DNA of 64,000 nt, taken from Limenecus sp048360435 (GTDB lineage Bacteria > Cyanobacteriota > Vampirovibrionia > Gastranaerophilales > Gastranaerophilaceae). The stretch spans positions 1 to 64,000 of the forward strand of contig DBGCOP010000038.1 of assembly GCA_048360435.1 (NCBI GenBank), read 5' to 3'. A program made the position numbers and the translations under genes. The notes under the pieces were generated by a model, which was given only the letters and a program-made list of their open reading frames with translations, was not told where the DNA came from and searched no databases. Of this stretch, positions 17,287 through 26,766 are shown in pieces; position 1 is the first letter of the stretch, and every line of letters begins with the position of its first letter.

Positions 17287-18654
17287 ATGACTTCTATTAA
17301 CGCTGATTCTATTTTAGAGACAATAGATATGATACGTGTTCATCACCTTGATATAAGGACAGTTACTCTGTCTTTGAGTCTTCGTGACTGTTGTGACACC
17401 GATGTAAAAGTTGTCGGCGAGAAGGTTTACAACAAAATCGTAAAATATGCAAAAAACTTGTGTGCTTTTGCTAATGAGATTGAAGAGGGATATTCAATTC
17501 CCATTATAAACAAGAGAATTGCTGTTACACCGATTTCTATTGTGGGTGAGTCCTGTAAAGAATATGACTATGTTCATCTGGCTAAAATTCTTGACCGTGC
17601 GGCACAGGAGGTTGGTGTTAATTTCATAGGCGGCTTTGGTGCACTTGTTGAAAAGGGCTGTACAAGAGGCGATTGCGCTCTAATTGAAAGTATTCCCGAG
17701 GCTCTCGCTCAGACTGAGAGAATTTGTTCTTCTGTTAATGTTGCGAGTTCAAAAGCAGGAATAAATATGGACGCTGTTTTGAAAATGGGTGAAACAATCA
17801 AAAAAGCAGCGGAGCTTACTGCTGACAGAGATGGAATCGGTGCAGCGAAGCTTGTATGTTTTTGTAATGTTCCGTCTGACAATCCATTTATGGCAGGTGC
17901 ATTCCATGGTTACGGTGAGCCGGAGTGTGCTTTGAATGTTGGTGTTTCCGGTCCGGGTGTGGTAAGAGCTGCTATTGAGTCTTTGCCGGACGGGACAAGT
18001 TTTGGAGAAATGGCAAACAAAATTAAACAAATAGCATACAAAATTACTTCCACAGGCGAACTTGTCGGACGTGAAATGGCTGATAAAATGGGTATTCCTT
18101 TTGGTATAATTGATTTGTCGCTTGCTCCAACACCTGAGGTTGGCGACAGTGTTGCCGGGATTTTTCAGGCAATGGGACTTGAACATGCAGGAGCACATGG
18201 TACGACTGCTGCACTGGCTATGCTCAATGATGCTGTTAAAAAAGGCGGTATAATGGCAAGTTCTCATGTGGGCGGGCTGTCAGGTGCTTTCATCCCTGTT
18301 TCTGAAGATGCAGGCATGATTGAAGCAGCAACAAAGGGCTGCCTCACTTTTGACAAGCTTGAGGCAATGACTTCAGTTTGTTCTGTGGGGCTTGATATGA
18401 TAGCTGTTAGCGGAGATACTCCTGCTGATACAATTTCCGGAATTATTGCCGATGAAATGGCTATCGGTATGATTAACAAGAAAACTACGGCTGTGAGATT
18501 AATCCCTGCACCGAATAAAAAAGAAGGCGACAAGGTTGTCTTTGGCGGATTGCTCGGCGAGGCACCGATTATGAGTGTAAACAAGCTCTCTTCAACAAAT
18601 TTTGTCAGAAGAGGCGGAAGAATACCTGCGCCAATTCACAGTTTGAATAATTAA
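17287..18654 (+). CDS. DUF711/UPF0210 family protein (PFL-like)
   Basis: 455 residues, the standard length. Family features: TIDMIR-type N-terminus (ILETIDMIRVHHLDIRTVTL), GGFGALVEKGCTRGD, NVGVSGPGVVRAAIE, and the end RRGGRIPAPIHSLNN. Solved homologues resemble the glycyl-radical barrel without the radical machinery; the reaction is not established. It pairs with the ACT protein, which presumably senses its ligand. No signal peptide; cytoplasmic. Confidence 0.88.
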   Translation: MTSINADSILETIDMIRVHHLDIRTVTLSLSLRDCCDTDVKVVGEKVYNKIVKYAKNLCAFANEIEEGYSIPIINKRIAVTPISIVGESCKEYDYVHLAKILDRAAQEVGVNFIGGFGALVEKGCTRGDCALIESIPEALAQTERICSSVNVASSKAGINMDAVLKMGETIKKAAELTADRDGIGAAKLVCFCNVPSDNPFMAGAFHGYGEPECALNVGVSGPGVVRAAIESLPDGTSFGEMANKIKQIAYKITSTGELVGREMADKMGIPFGIIDLSLAPTPEVGDSVAGIFQAMGLEHAGAHGTTAALAMLNDAVKKGGIMASSHVGGLSGAFIPVSEDAGMIEAATKGCLTFDKLEAMTSVCSVGLDMIAVSGDTPADTISGIIADEMAIGMINKKTTAVRLIPAPNKKEGDKVVFGGLLGEAPIMSVNKLSSTNFVRRGGRIPAPIHSLNN

Positions 18655-18660
18655 TGAAAA

Positions 18661-19182
18661 TTAGTATTCACTGATTTTTCCAACTACATTATAAACATAT
18701 GCAACTGCCGCGCCGAGGGCTATTCCCGGTAAAATAAACGGTGCAAAAGGTCTTTCTTGTTTTACAAGATGCTTTATGTTGGCTTCTGACAGGTGTTTTT
18801 CTGCTTTCATTTTTGTTAAAAATTCACCCATTTGTTTTTTTACTTCTGCCTGAACATTTTGCGGTGCGTTTTTGATTTTTTCTTTGGCAAGTTTTGCTTC
18901 TTTGACTGTTTTTGCTTCAACTCTTTTTATAAAAAGTTTAAGAGCTTCGTTATTTTTATTTTTTGAAAAAAGTTTTTTTGTTGTACTGATAAAGGCATTT
19001 TTCGCTGTTTCAAGTTTGTCGGTTCTGATTTTGTCAGTTTGTTGAAAGAGAACCGAGTCAATTTCTTCTTTGTAAACAGGCAAAACCTGTCTCAATGCTA
19101 GTCCGGCAGCTCCTCCAACGACAGCTGTTGCCGGTATGCTTATGTTTTTAGATTCTGTTTTATTAATTACAGAAATTACCAT
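18661..19182 (-). CDS. small membrane-associated protein, unknown
   Basis: 173 residues: a short hydrophobic N-terminal stretch (ATAVVGGAAGLALRQVL, about 18-34), a long Lys/Glu-rich helical middle, and a C-terminal membrane helix (FILPGIALGAAVAYVYNVV, about 149-167). I do not recognise a family. The architecture, two hydrophobic segments bracketing a charged helix region, recurs in other unknown proteins of this window. It has a strong promoter 120 bases upstream and a structured leader. Confidence 0.5.
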   Translation of the reverse strand: MVISVINKTESKNISIPATAVVGGAAGLALRQVLPVYKEEIDSVLFQQTDKIRTDKLETAKNAFISTTKKLFSKNKNNEALKLFIKRVEAKTVKEAKLAKEKIKNAPQNVQAEVKKQMGEFLTKMKAEKHLSEANIKHLVKQERPFAPFILPGIALGAAVAYVYNVVGKISEY

Positions 19183-19302
19183 TTATAACTACCTTTATCT
19201 TTTTGAAAAGATTTCAAATTTTGTTAAAAAAATAAAGTCTAAACCTATACCCCACCAGGCTTTTGGACTTATACGCCCGAGGTTTCAACATAAATTTTTA
19301 AT

Positions 19303-19331
19303 ATTGTATCACTGCAAATTTAAAGTGTCAA
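19303..19331 (-). promoter_or_regulatory. sigma-70-type promoter with long leader for 18661-19182
   Basis: Minus strand TTGACA (19326-19331), 17-base spacer, TGA-TACAAT (19303-19311). The leader of about 110 bases can form AAACCT/AGGTTT (19280-19285 with 19241-19246). It also has a crossing AAGTC/GACTT pair that ends in TATTTTTTT, possibly alternative or pseudoknotted helices. Confidence 0.65.
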
Positions 19332-19339
19332 CACTATAC

Positions 19340-20851
19340 TTAGTTAATTTGAGAAGTGTTTACCGATTTTAACAAATATGTTTCAATAGCTTTTTCTATT
19401 GAATTTGCAGCTTTTTGTCTGAAACTTTCATCAAGAAGAAGGCTGTATTCTGTGGGGTGAATCATATAAGCTACTTCAATCAATACAGAAAGAGGCATGG
19501 TCGGTCTTGTCAAAACCAGGCTGTAATAGCAAGTTCCGTCGTCTTTTGTTTTTAAATCATTTATCATTGTTTCTTTGATGGTTTTTGCCAGCTCGATTGA
19601 TTCTTTGTTGTAATAAAAGACTGAGGTTCCGTGTTTTTTATAGGGGTCTGCACCGTCAGCCAGTGCATTAGCATGAATGCTGAGCATAATCAGTGCATCA
19701 GATTGCTTGGCAATTTGAGGTCTTTTATACAGTTCCACAGAACTATCGTCTGTTCTGGTCATAACAACCTGTGCCCCTTTGTCTTCAAGTGCTTTTTTGA
19801 GTTTGAGCGAGACATCAAGATTTATTTCTTTTTCTTTGACACCCGTCGGTCCGATTGCACCATAGTCATCTCCGCCATGACCAGGGTCAATTGCAATTGT
19901 TATTCCTTTCAAAGGATTTTTGAAATCAATAACAGGTGCTTTTCTGATTTTTAAAACAAGAGTATTTCCTTCATAATAAGCATCATAGCCCCAGAGTTTG
20001 TTGTTCATTTCAATGAAATATGTAGAAACAGCATCTGTGCAGACAGTATTAACAGCAAGGGTTTTTATATTGTTAGAGGTTTTGAACGTTTTTAAGTCAC
20101 CTGCGTTTTCTTTTACATTGAACAGTTCAAGCATAAGCCCGTTGTCTGTTTCTGTTACTCTATAAGGAACTTTGAAAGACAAATCTGTTTTTATGTATTC
20201 ATAAAGCCTGTCTTCGCTTATTGATACATCAGTTGCGCTGGCAAGCATTTGTCCGTTTATTGTTGAATAATTTACTATATTTTCTGCTTTTACCCAGGCG
20301 AAAAGATTTGGGCTTAGTGCAACTCTGTAATAGTCTCCTTTTTTACCATTTAAAAGGAGCATAACATCACTGTTAAGATGTGTAAGCCTTTTTGCATTTT
20401 CATCGGGCTGTGCTCTTAAAGGTACATTATTTTTGATTGTTGCTGAATAGATATATTGATTTTGCGCAAAATCTTCCGTCTCAGGTTCAGGCACCATAAG
20501 ATTGTATTTGGGGACTTTTTTTATGATGTAAGTCAAAATGTCGTGTTCAGTGTCATTTTGTGAATCTATTTTTATGCGATTAAACCCGTCATTCAGGGGA
20601 ACAACTTCTACAAAAGAGCCGTTTTCATAAACTTTGACCTCTTTGTCATTGATAGTCAGTTTTGAGCCCGGTGTTGTGCTGCCTATAAAAAATGTCGATT
20701 GAGCACTGATTTCAGTGTTCGGTGTTTTCGGATACACAATTTGCAAAGCTTCTGATGAAAGAGCATTTAGACTCAGGGTTGCGGCAGCCGCAAATAAAAA
20801 ACATGTATTTTTCAAAATTTTTTTCATAACAAAATTATTTCTCAAATACAT
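19340..20851 (-). CDS. N-acetylmuramoyl-L-alanine amidase with SH3-like domain
   Basis: 503 residues; a second in-frame ATG at 20827 gives a more typical signal peptide (MKKILKNTCFLFAAAATLSL), and neither start has a Shine-Dalgarno. After the signal come a beta-rich N-terminal region (about 40-110), an SH3-like domain (about 130-195, VPLRAQPDENAKR to WVKAENIV), an AMIN-like linker, and the amidase_3 catalytic domain (about 315-495). Zinc and catalytic residues show in AIDPGHGGDDYGAIG, KEKEINLD, SIHANALADG and VLIEVAYM. It cleaves peptide stems from peptidoglycan during cell separation. Layout resembles cyanobacterial AmiC-type enzymes. Confidence 0.85.
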   Translation of the reverse strand: MYLRNNFVMKKILKNTCFLFAAAATLSLNALSSEALQIVYPKTPNTEISAQSTFFIGSTTPGSKLTINDKEVKVYENGSFVEVVPLNDGFNRIKIDSQNDTEHDILTYIIKKVPKYNLMVPEPETEDFAQNQYIYSATIKNNVPLRAQPDENAKRLTHLNSDVMLLLNGKKGDYYRVALSPNLFAWVKAENIVNYSTINGQMLASATDVSISEDRLYEYIKTDLSFKVPYRVTETDNGLMLELFNVKENAGDLKTFKTSNNIKTLAVNTVCTDAVSTYFIEMNNKLWGYDAYYEGNTLVLKIRKAPVIDFKNPLKGITIAIDPGHGGDDYGAIGPTGVKEKEINLDVSLKLKKALEDKGAQVVMTRTDDSSVELYKRPQIAKQSDALIMLSIHANALADGADPYKKHGTSVFYYNKESIELAKTIKETMINDLKTKDDGTCYYSLVLTRPTMPLSVLIEVAYMIHPTEYSLLLDESFRQKAANSIEKAIETYLLKSVNTSQIN

Positions 20852-20879
20852 GTTTTTTGCAATTTTATAAATATTTTTA

Positions 20880-22370
20880 TTATTTATTATCCAATGGTCT
20901 CATTGTTGGGAAGGCGATAACGTCTCTTATTGTTTGAGAATCGGTTAAAAGCATAACAAGTCTGTCAATTCCCATACCCATACCGCCTGTCGGAGGCATG
21001 CCGTATTCCAAAGACGTGATAAAGTCTTCATCAAGTTCCATAGCTTCTTCGTCACCGTTTGCTTTTGCAAGAGCCTGTGCTTCGAATCTGCTTCTTTGAT
21101 CAATCGGGTCTGTGAGTTCAGAGAAGGCGTTTGCCAATTCCCAGCCGTTAATTCTTGTTTCGAAACGTTCTGTCAGCCTTGAGTTGTCTCTGTGAACTTT
21201 AGCCAGAGGTGAAATTTCTCTCGGGTAGTCAATTATGTGACAGGGTTGAATCAAAGACGGTTCGATTTTTTCTTCGAACACTGCTTCAACAACCTGTCCC
21301 CAGTTCATTTCGTCGTCTACTGAAACATGGAGTTTTTTGGCAGCTTCAACAGCTTGTTTTGCATCATATATCTCCATAAAGTCTACGCCCGTAGCTTCTT
21401 TGATTGAGCCGAGCATTGTTTTTCTGTCCCATGGAGGAGTCAAATCTATTTCGTTTTCACCGTATTTGATTTTTAAAGTACCAAGAACTTCTTGAGCTAC
21501 GTAAGCAACCATGTTCTCTGTCAAGGTCATCATATCATTGTAATCAGCATAAGCCTGATAAAGTTCAATCATTGTGAATTCAGGGTTGTGGCGTGTATCG
21601 ATGCCTTCGTTTCTGAAACATCTTCCGATTTCATAAACACGTTCGGAAACTCCGCCTACGATGAGTCTTTTCAGATATAATTCAAGCGCAATTCTTAATG
21701 TTAAGTCCATATCAAGCGCATTGTGATGTGTTGTGAACGGACGTGCATTAGCGCCTGATGCTGTTGTTTGAAGAATTGGAGTTTCTACTTCAAGATAGCC
21801 TTCTTTTGCAAGATATTCTCTGATTTTTTGGATAATCAGACTTCTTTTTCTGAAAGTATCTCTTACGTCTTCATTCATAATCATGTCAACGTATCTTTGT
21901 CTGTAACGTGTTTCAACGTCAGTTAATCCGTGGAATTTTTCAGGCAATGGAAGAAGTGCTTTTGAAAGCAGTTTGTAATCAGTCGCTTTGATAGAAAGCT
22001 CGCCTCTCGGGGTTCTTCTGATAGTGCCTTGAAATCCTACGATGTCTCCTATGTCAATGAGTTTCATTGCTTTGATTTTTTCGGGATCCATGTTTTCTTT
22101 ATGAGAGAAAATTTGGATTTTTCCTGATGAATCCATAAGGTCAATGAACATACCTGTGTTTCTCATTGCCATAATTCTTCCTGCAACAAAGTATTCATCA
22201 TTTGTTTCTTCGCCTGCGGCAAGGTCTTTATATTTTTCCTGAAGCATTTTTGCTGAGGCATTTTTGTCATAAGAATAAGGGTAAGGATTTATACCTTTAT
22301 CAGCAAGTTCAGTGAGTTTTTGAATTCTTGTATTTCTGATTGCATTAAGTGTCGGGTTGTTTTCTAACAT
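20880..22370 (-). CDS. lysS: lysyl-tRNA synthetase, class II
   Basis: 496 residues, usual length. An OB-fold anticodon-binding domain (about 55-150, YFVAGRIMAMRNTGM) precedes the class II core with motif 1 (VETPILQTTASGANARPF), motif 2 (YEIGRCFRNEGIDTRHNPEF) and motif 3 (PPTGGMGMGIDRLVMLL). It charges tRNA-Lys. AAGGA precedes the ATG; an extended -10 (TGT-TAAAAT on the minus strand, 22405-22413) lies upstream, divergent from rsgA. Confidence 0.95.
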   Translation of the reverse strand: MLENNPTLNAIRNTRIQKLTELADKGINPYPYSYDKNASAKMLQEKYKDLAAGEETNDEYFVAGRIMAMRNTGMFIDLMDSSGKIQIFSHKENMDPEKIKAMKLIDIGDIVGFQGTIRRTPRGELSIKATDYKLLSKALLPLPEKFHGLTDVETRYRQRYVDMIMNEDVRDTFRKRSLIIQKIREYLAKEGYLEVETPILQTTASGANARPFTTHHNALDMDLTLRIALELYLKRLIVGGVSERVYEIGRCFRNEGIDTRHNPEFTMIELYQAYADYNDMMTLTENMVAYVAQEVLGTLKIKYGENEIDLTPPWDRKTMLGSIKEATGVDFMEIYDAKQAVEAAKKLHVSVDDEMNWGQVVEAVFEEKIEPSLIQPCHIIDYPREISPLAKVHRDNSRLTERFETRINGWELANAFSELTDPIDQRSRFEAQALAKANGDEEAMELDEDFITSLEYGMPPTGGMGMGIDRLVMLLTDSQTIRDVIAFPTMRPLDNK

Positions 22371-22404
22371 TCTTAATTCCTTTTTGTTTTGTTCTTTAAT
22401 TTTT

Positions 22405-22413
22405 ATTTTAACA
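22405..22413 (-). promoter_or_regulatory. extended -10 promoter of lysS
   Basis: Minus strand TGT-TAAAAT, about 34 bases before the lysS ATG. Confidence 0.5.
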
Positions 22414-22451
22414 TCAAAAAAATTTTACATACATATTTGTGGCTCTTAAGT

Positions 22452-22457
22452 TATAAT
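22452..22457 (+). promoter_or_regulatory. -10 box giving a leaderless start of rsgA
   Basis: Perfect TATAAT 7 bases before the ATG at 22465; no Shine-Dalgarno is possible in between. Confidence 0.55.
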
Positions 22458-22464
22458 TAGTAGA

Positions 22465-23466
22465 ATGAGAGGTCATATTTTTAAAATACATTCTGATTTT
22501 TATTATGTGAATACACAAGAAGGTGTGTTCGAGTGTAAAATCAGAGAAATTTTGAAAAAACAAAAAGAACAAATTTTTGTCGGTGACTATGTTGAACTGG
22601 AACAATTGAATTTTGATTCAAAGCAGGCTTTTATTTCCGGTATTTTAAAACGAAAAAACTATATTCCCCGTCCAAAGGTTGCGAATGTTGATCAGGTGAT
22701 TATTGTTTCTGCAATAAAAGAACCTGACCTTGATTTTGAGCAGCTCAACAGATATTTGAGTTTTTGTGAATATTACAATCTTCATCCTGTATTATGTTTC
22801 AATAAAAATGACCTTGAGGGTGAAGAAGAGATTATTGAAAACATAAAATCGATATATGAACCTCTTAATTATGAAATAATTTTCACCTCTGCAATTGAAG
22901 GAAACGGAATTGAAGAATTCAAGTCTCTGTTGAAAAACAAAATCACGGTTCTGTGCGGTTCTTCAGGTGTGGGAAAGTCCTCTCTTGTGAATGCCATAAG
23001 GCCTGATTTGAACTTGAAGACCAAACAGGTTTCCGAAAAGACCGAAAGAGGTACACATACAACAAGACATTGTGAGATTATTACTCTTGAAGAATCTTCA
23101 CAAATAGTCGATACTCCCGGATTCAGCCAGTTGAGGTTCGACTTCCTTCTTCCTGCCGAAGTAGGCGGATTGTTCAGAGAGATTGCTCCTCTTGAAGAGA
23201 ATTGCAAATTTTCAGACTGTCTGCATGAACGAGAAACCGGCTGTAATGTTTTGGCAAATATTGATGACATCGCTCCTTCGAGGTATGAGAGCTATCTTCA
23301 ATTTGTTAAAGAAGCTAAAGAATACAAGAAACAAATTACCTACGGCGGAAGAAAGATTGAAAGCAGGGCAAAATTTCTGCACAATAAACAGATTGCGAAA
23401 ATCAGCAGCAAAAAGCGTGTGATTTCAAGAAAAAAAAGCAATCAAAATATAGACAAGGAAATATAA
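22465..23466 (+). CDS. rsgA: ribosome small-subunit maturation GTPase
   Basis: 333 residues with the circularly permuted GTPase order: G4 (NKNDLEGEEE) first, then G5, G1 (CGSSGVGKSSLVNAI) and G3 (VDTPGFSQL). An N-terminal OB domain (about 5-70) and a C-terminal zinc-binding part (CKFSDCLHERETGC) complete the RsgA layout. It checks late 30S assembly. The C-terminal tail is unusually Lys/Arg/Ser-rich. The stop is 14 bases before the prenyl synthase start. Confidence 0.92.
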   Translation: MRGHIFKIHSDFYYVNTQEGVFECKIREILKKQKEQIFVGDYVELEQLNFDSKQAFISGILKRKNYIPRPKVANVDQVIIVSAIKEPDLDFEQLNRYLSFCEYYNLHPVLCFNKNDLEGEEEIIENIKSIYEPLNYEIIFTSAIEGNGIEEFKSLLKNKITVLCGSSGVGKSSLVNAIRPDLNLKTKQVSEKTERGTHTTRHCEIITLEESSQIVDTPGFSQLRFDFLLPAEVGGLFREIAPLEENCKFSDCLHERETGCNVLANIDDIAPSRYESYLQFVKEAKEYKKQITYGGRKIESRAKFLHNKQIAKISSKKRVISRKKSNQNIDKEI

Positions 23467-23480
23467 ATAAGGAAATATTG

Positions 23481-24368
23481 ATGGACGAACAAATCAAACA
23501 AAAAATGAATGAATACATAAAACTTGTTGAGGAGAATTTGGACAGGTTTATTCCTGTTGAATATCCGGAAAAGATATGGGAGTCTATGAGATATTCCGTG
23601 CTTGCAGGAGGAAAGAGGCTGCGTCCTATTTTGACTCTTGAAACTTGCAGGGTTCTTTCGGGGAGCTATGAACAGGCTGTTGCGGCAGCTTGTGCTATTG
23701 AGATGCTTCATTCACAGAGTTTGATTCATGATGATTTGCCGTGTATGGACAATGATGATTACAGAAGAGGCAAGCTCACAAACCACAAAGTTTTTGGTGA
23801 AGCAATTGCTGTTCTGGCAGGTGATGCGCTTTTGTCTTTTGCCCCGCAGGTAATTTTGCAAAATACACCGAAAACCGTTAGTGAGACACAATTGTTAAAA
23901 GTGCTTGAAGAGTTTCTTGTCAGTGCAGGTGCTTCAAAGCTCATAGGCGGTCAGGTTGTGGATATAGAATCCGAAGGAAAACAAATTTCTCAAGAAACTT
24001 TGAACTATATTCATGCTAACAAAACCGGTGCTTTGTTCAAACTGGCGATGAGAATGGGTGCAATTCTTGCCGGTGCTGATGAACAAAAGTTACAGGCTGT
24101 TACGGAATTTGCCGAAAAATTCGGGCTTGCTTTTCAGATAATGGATGATATTTTGGATGTTACATCTACACTGGAGGAACTGGGCAAAACACCCGGCAAA
24201 GATGCTGTTGAGGGCAAGGTTACTTATGTAAGTTTTTACGGTGTTGAAGAATCTAAAAAACAATTAAATTCACTTTGTGAGCAGGCTTGTGGTATATTAG
24301 AAAAGAACGAAATTAATTCAGATATCCTGATGGCTATCACAAAGAGTATTAATGAAAGGGTAAAATAA
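23481..24368 (+). CDS. polyprenyl (farnesyl/geranylgeranyl) diphosphate synthase
   Basis: 295 residues. First Asp-rich motif in LIHDDLPCMDNDDYRRGK, second in LAFQIMDDILDVT; the GGKRLRPIL substrate loop is near residue 35. The two-residue insertion in the first motif (DDxxxxD) is typical of bacterial FPP/GGPP synthases (IspA type). Start 23481 is chosen over the in-frame TTG at 23478 because AAGGA lies 9 bases upstream. It supplies prenyl diphosphates for quinones or undecaprenyl. The next gene starts 2 bases after its stop. Confidence 0.88.
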   Translation: MDEQIKQKMNEYIKLVEENLDRFIPVEYPEKIWESMRYSVLAGGKRLRPILTLETCRVLSGSYEQAVAAACAIEMLHSQSLIHDDLPCMDNDDYRRGKLTNHKVFGEAIAVLAGDALLSFAPQVILQNTPKTVSETQLLKVLEEFLVSAGASKLIGGQVVDIESEGKQISQETLNYIHANKTGALFKLAMRMGAILAGADEQKLQAVTEFAEKFGLAFQIMDDILDVTSTLEELGKTPGKDAVEGKVTYVSFYGVEESKKQLNSLCEQACGILEKNEINSDILMAITKSINERVK

Positions 24369-24370
24369 TA

Positions 24371-24826
24371 ATGTACCAAATTGGCACAGCGGTTGAGGTT
24401 CTGGGAAATGCTTTGTTTGCTGCGGTTATTGCGCAAATATTGAAAATGATTTATTTTTTGATATTGCATAAAAAGATTAATTTCAAAATCTTTACGACAA
24501 CAGGCGGCATGCCAAGTTCTCACAGTGCTGGTGTTATGTCGCTTTCTTTTACAATAGGCTACATCGAAGGTATGAACTCTGTTATGTTTGCTCTGGCTCT
24601 CGGGTACGCATTTGTTGTTATGTATGATGCTGCCGGAATCAGACGTTCTGCCGGCAAAATAGCTGCTACAATGAATCGTGTAATGGAGGAATTTTATGCA
24701 CATCGTCCTTCGGCTGCCGGTGAAAAACTCAAAGAGCTTTTGGGACATACTCCTTTGGAAGTGTTCATGGGAGCAATTGTAGGTATTATTGTTTCTTATG
24801 TAATACATTTTTTGATTCTTCAATAA
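24371..24826 (+). CDS. divergent PAP2 family membrane protein (DUF212/YuiD)
   Basis: 151 residues with three to four membrane helices. The PAP2-like core reads TTGGMPSSHSAGVMSLSF and MYDAAGIRRSAGKIA, with the SSH and R..H-type residues expected of a phosphatidic acid or prenyl diphosphate phosphatase; the end is LGHTPLEVFMGAIVGI. Translational linkage to the prenyl synthase (2-base gap) suggests a role in prenyl diphosphate turnover. That is context inference, not shown. Confidence 0.82.
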   Translation: MYQIGTAVEVLGNALFAAVIAQILKMIYFLILHKKINFKIFTTTGGMPSSHSAGVMSLSFTIGYIEGMNSVMFALALGYAFVVMYDAAGIRRSAGKIAATMNRVMEEFYAHRPSAAGEKLKELLGHTPLEVFMGAIVGIIVSYVIHFLILQ

Positions 24827-24828
24827 AA

Positions 24829-24837
24829 TGCTAAAAT
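24829..24837 (+). promoter_or_regulatory. extended -10 giving a leaderless start at 24844
   Basis: TGC-TAAAAT lies 6 bases before the ATG, in the 17-base gap after the PAP2-like gene. Confidence 0.5.
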
Positions 24838-24843
24838 ATTTTT

Positions 24844-26541
24844 ATGTTGAACAATGATTTTAGTTTTTACAACAATTTTTCTACTGCTGTTTTAATTTTG
24901 GACAGCAGTTTTAAAGTAGTTTTCAAAAATTTCAGCTTTCTTAAAAGTTTTGGGAGTGTTAAAAATTTTGAGAAATTTTCAAACTATTTCTCTTTTGATA
25001 TTTGTATGCTCGATTCTGACAACCTGCTTAATGCCAATCCTGTAAGTTTTGCAATCGATTCAAAGGAAAACTTTAGTGCAAATGCCGTTTTTCAGGCAAA
25101 AGACAGAGTTTTGTATTATCAGATTACTTCGTTTTTTTTACAGGGTTTTAAAGTAGTGATGTTCAAGAACATTACGAACGATTTGCTCTTTGAAGAATCA
25201 GAAAGAAAATATGCTTTTATCAGACAGCAATTTTTGAATCTGGCTGAAGAGAACAAAAAGTTTGCGGATTTGCAGCAAAAAGCCCAAACACAGACGATTA
25301 AACTGGCTTTGATGCACAGAATCTCAAATGTTATTCGAGAATCAATGGATTTAAACAAAATTCTTGATTCTGCGCTTAAAGAGCTGTTTAATCTTTTTGG
25401 TGCAATTAAAGTTTATTACCTGCCGATTGTCAGCGGAGACATTGGTCAGGATTTTATTATTGAAAAGGTTTATCCCTCAAAATACAAAGGTGTTGTTAAC
25501 CAAAAAGCGGAATTTTCCTCAGAAACCAAAAAGAGTATCTGGGCTAAAAAAATAAAAGTTTCTTCCTGCATAAGAGAATACATAAACAGCGAAGTGACAT
25601 ATCCTGCACAGGTTACGAGGATTATTGTACCTGTATACAAGCTTCATGATATTCTCGGAATTTTGATTATCTATACAAATCAAAAGTATATTGATGAGTC
25701 ACAAAATGATGTGCTTCAGTCTATTGCTTCACAGCTGGCTTCTGCCATTGTGCAGGCTTCATTATTTTCACAGGTAAAGCAAAAAAATGAGGAGCTTGAA
25801 CAAACGTTGAACGAGTTGAAAGAAACCCAGCTTCAGCTTATTAATTCAGAGAAAATGGCATCTCTCGGGCAGCTTGTTGCAGGTGTTGCTCATGAAATTA
25901 ACACTCCGCTTGCTTCGATTAAGTCTAATAACGATATTTTTGAAAAATTGATTTCCAAACTGCCGCAAGAAGAAGCTAACCTCGAGATTTTCAAAGATAT
26001 AAACAAAATTGATAAGGAGGCAATAAAGAGAATCAGCGGTATAGTAAAAAGTTTGAAGAAATTTGTTCGTCTTGATGAAGCTGATTTGCAATATGCGGAT
26101 ATAAACAAGGAGCTTGATTTGACACTCGAGCTGATAAAACATGAGACAAAAAATAAAATTGAGGTTGTAAAAGAATATTCTGACATTCCTTGTATAAAGT
26201 GTTATCCTAACATGTTGAATCAGGTTTTTATGAATATACTCATAAACGCATGTCATGCATGTCAGAGTAAGCCTGACGGCGGAAAAATCACCATTTCAAC
26301 TGAATTTAAGCAAGAGACTTTATTTGTAAAAATAAAAGATACAGGCATAGGAATTGATGAAAAAATTAAAGACAGGATGTTTGTTGCAGGTACTACAACA
26401 AAACAGATTGGAATAGGTACAGGGCTGGGGCTTGCTATTTCAAAAAAAATTGTTGAAAAACATCATGGAAAGATTTATTTTGAAACAGAAAAAGGAAAAG
26501 GTACGGAGTTTATAATAGAGATTCCGTCAAATATTGTTTAA
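24844..26541 (+). CDS. soluble PAS/GAF sensor histidine kinase
   Basis: 565 residues, no membrane helix. A PAS-like N-terminal part (about 10-115), a short coiled coil, a GAF domain (about 155-300) and a second coiled coil lead to the HisKA box MASLGQLVAGVAHEINTPLA with His near 350. ATPase motifs follow: N box NILINACHAC, G1 DTGIGID, G2 GTGLGLAISKKIVEKHHG. The H-box class (GVAHEINTPL) is the NtrB-like type common in cyanobacterial sensors. No cognate regulator is adjacent. The stop overlaps the next, convergent gene by 4 bases. Confidence 0.85.
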   Translation: MLNNDFSFYNNFSTAVLILDSSFKVVFKNFSFLKSFGSVKNFEKFSNYFSFDICMLDSDNLLNANPVSFAIDSKENFSANAVFQAKDRVLYYQITSFFLQGFKVVMFKNITNDLLFEESERKYAFIRQQFLNLAEENKKFADLQQKAQTQTIKLALMHRISNVIRESMDLNKILDSALKELFNLFGAIKVYYLPIVSGDIGQDFIIEKVYPSKYKGVVNQKAEFSSETKKSIWAKKIKVSSCIREYINSEVTYPAQVTRIIVPVYKLHDILGILIIYTNQKYIDESQNDVLQSIASQLASAIVQASLFSQVKQKNEELEQTLNELKETQLQLINSEKMASLGQLVAGVAHEINTPLASIKSNNDIFEKLISKLPQEEANLEIFKDINKIDKEAIKRISGIVKSLKKFVRLDEADLQYADINKELDLTLELIKHETKNKIEVVKEYSDIPCIKCYPNMLNQVFMNILINACHACQSKPDGGKITISTEFKQETLFVKIKDTGIGIDEKIKDRMFVAGTTTKQIGIGTGLGLAISKKIVEKHHGKIYFETEKGKGTEFIIEIPSNIV

Positions 26542-26726
26542 ATCTTTATTTTGTTCATATATTCATTAAGCGATATTAAATTCTTTTTTAATATAGTTAT
26601 AAGAATCCACAAATCAGGAGTGTCAATTTCGTTATTTTTTTCGAAATTACTTTCTAATATTCTGGCAATGCTTGTGAGTGTAGCAACTTCATTCCAGATA
26701 TAATTAACATTTTCTTTTTTTAACAT
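26538..26726 (-). CDS. small helical protein of about 62 residues, unknown
   Basis: Starts at MLKKENVNYIW because GGAG lies 6 bases upstream; an ATG four codons earlier overlaps that GGAG. All-helical by composition, ending LNEYMNKIKI. It resembles the 72-residue protein at 54733-54951: both have an IARIL segment, an Asp-Leu-rich turn, and a final I..I.KI.KI helix. A strong promoter faces away from the RHH gene. Function unknown; a small regulatory or toxin-antitoxin-like role is only a guess. Confidence 0.5.
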   Translation of the reverse strand: MLKKENVNYIWNEVATLTSIARILESNFEKNNEIDTPDLWILITILKKNLISLNEYMNKIKI

Positions 26727-26766
26727 TATTGGCTCCATTGAAATAGTGTAATTATGTTGTAATTGT

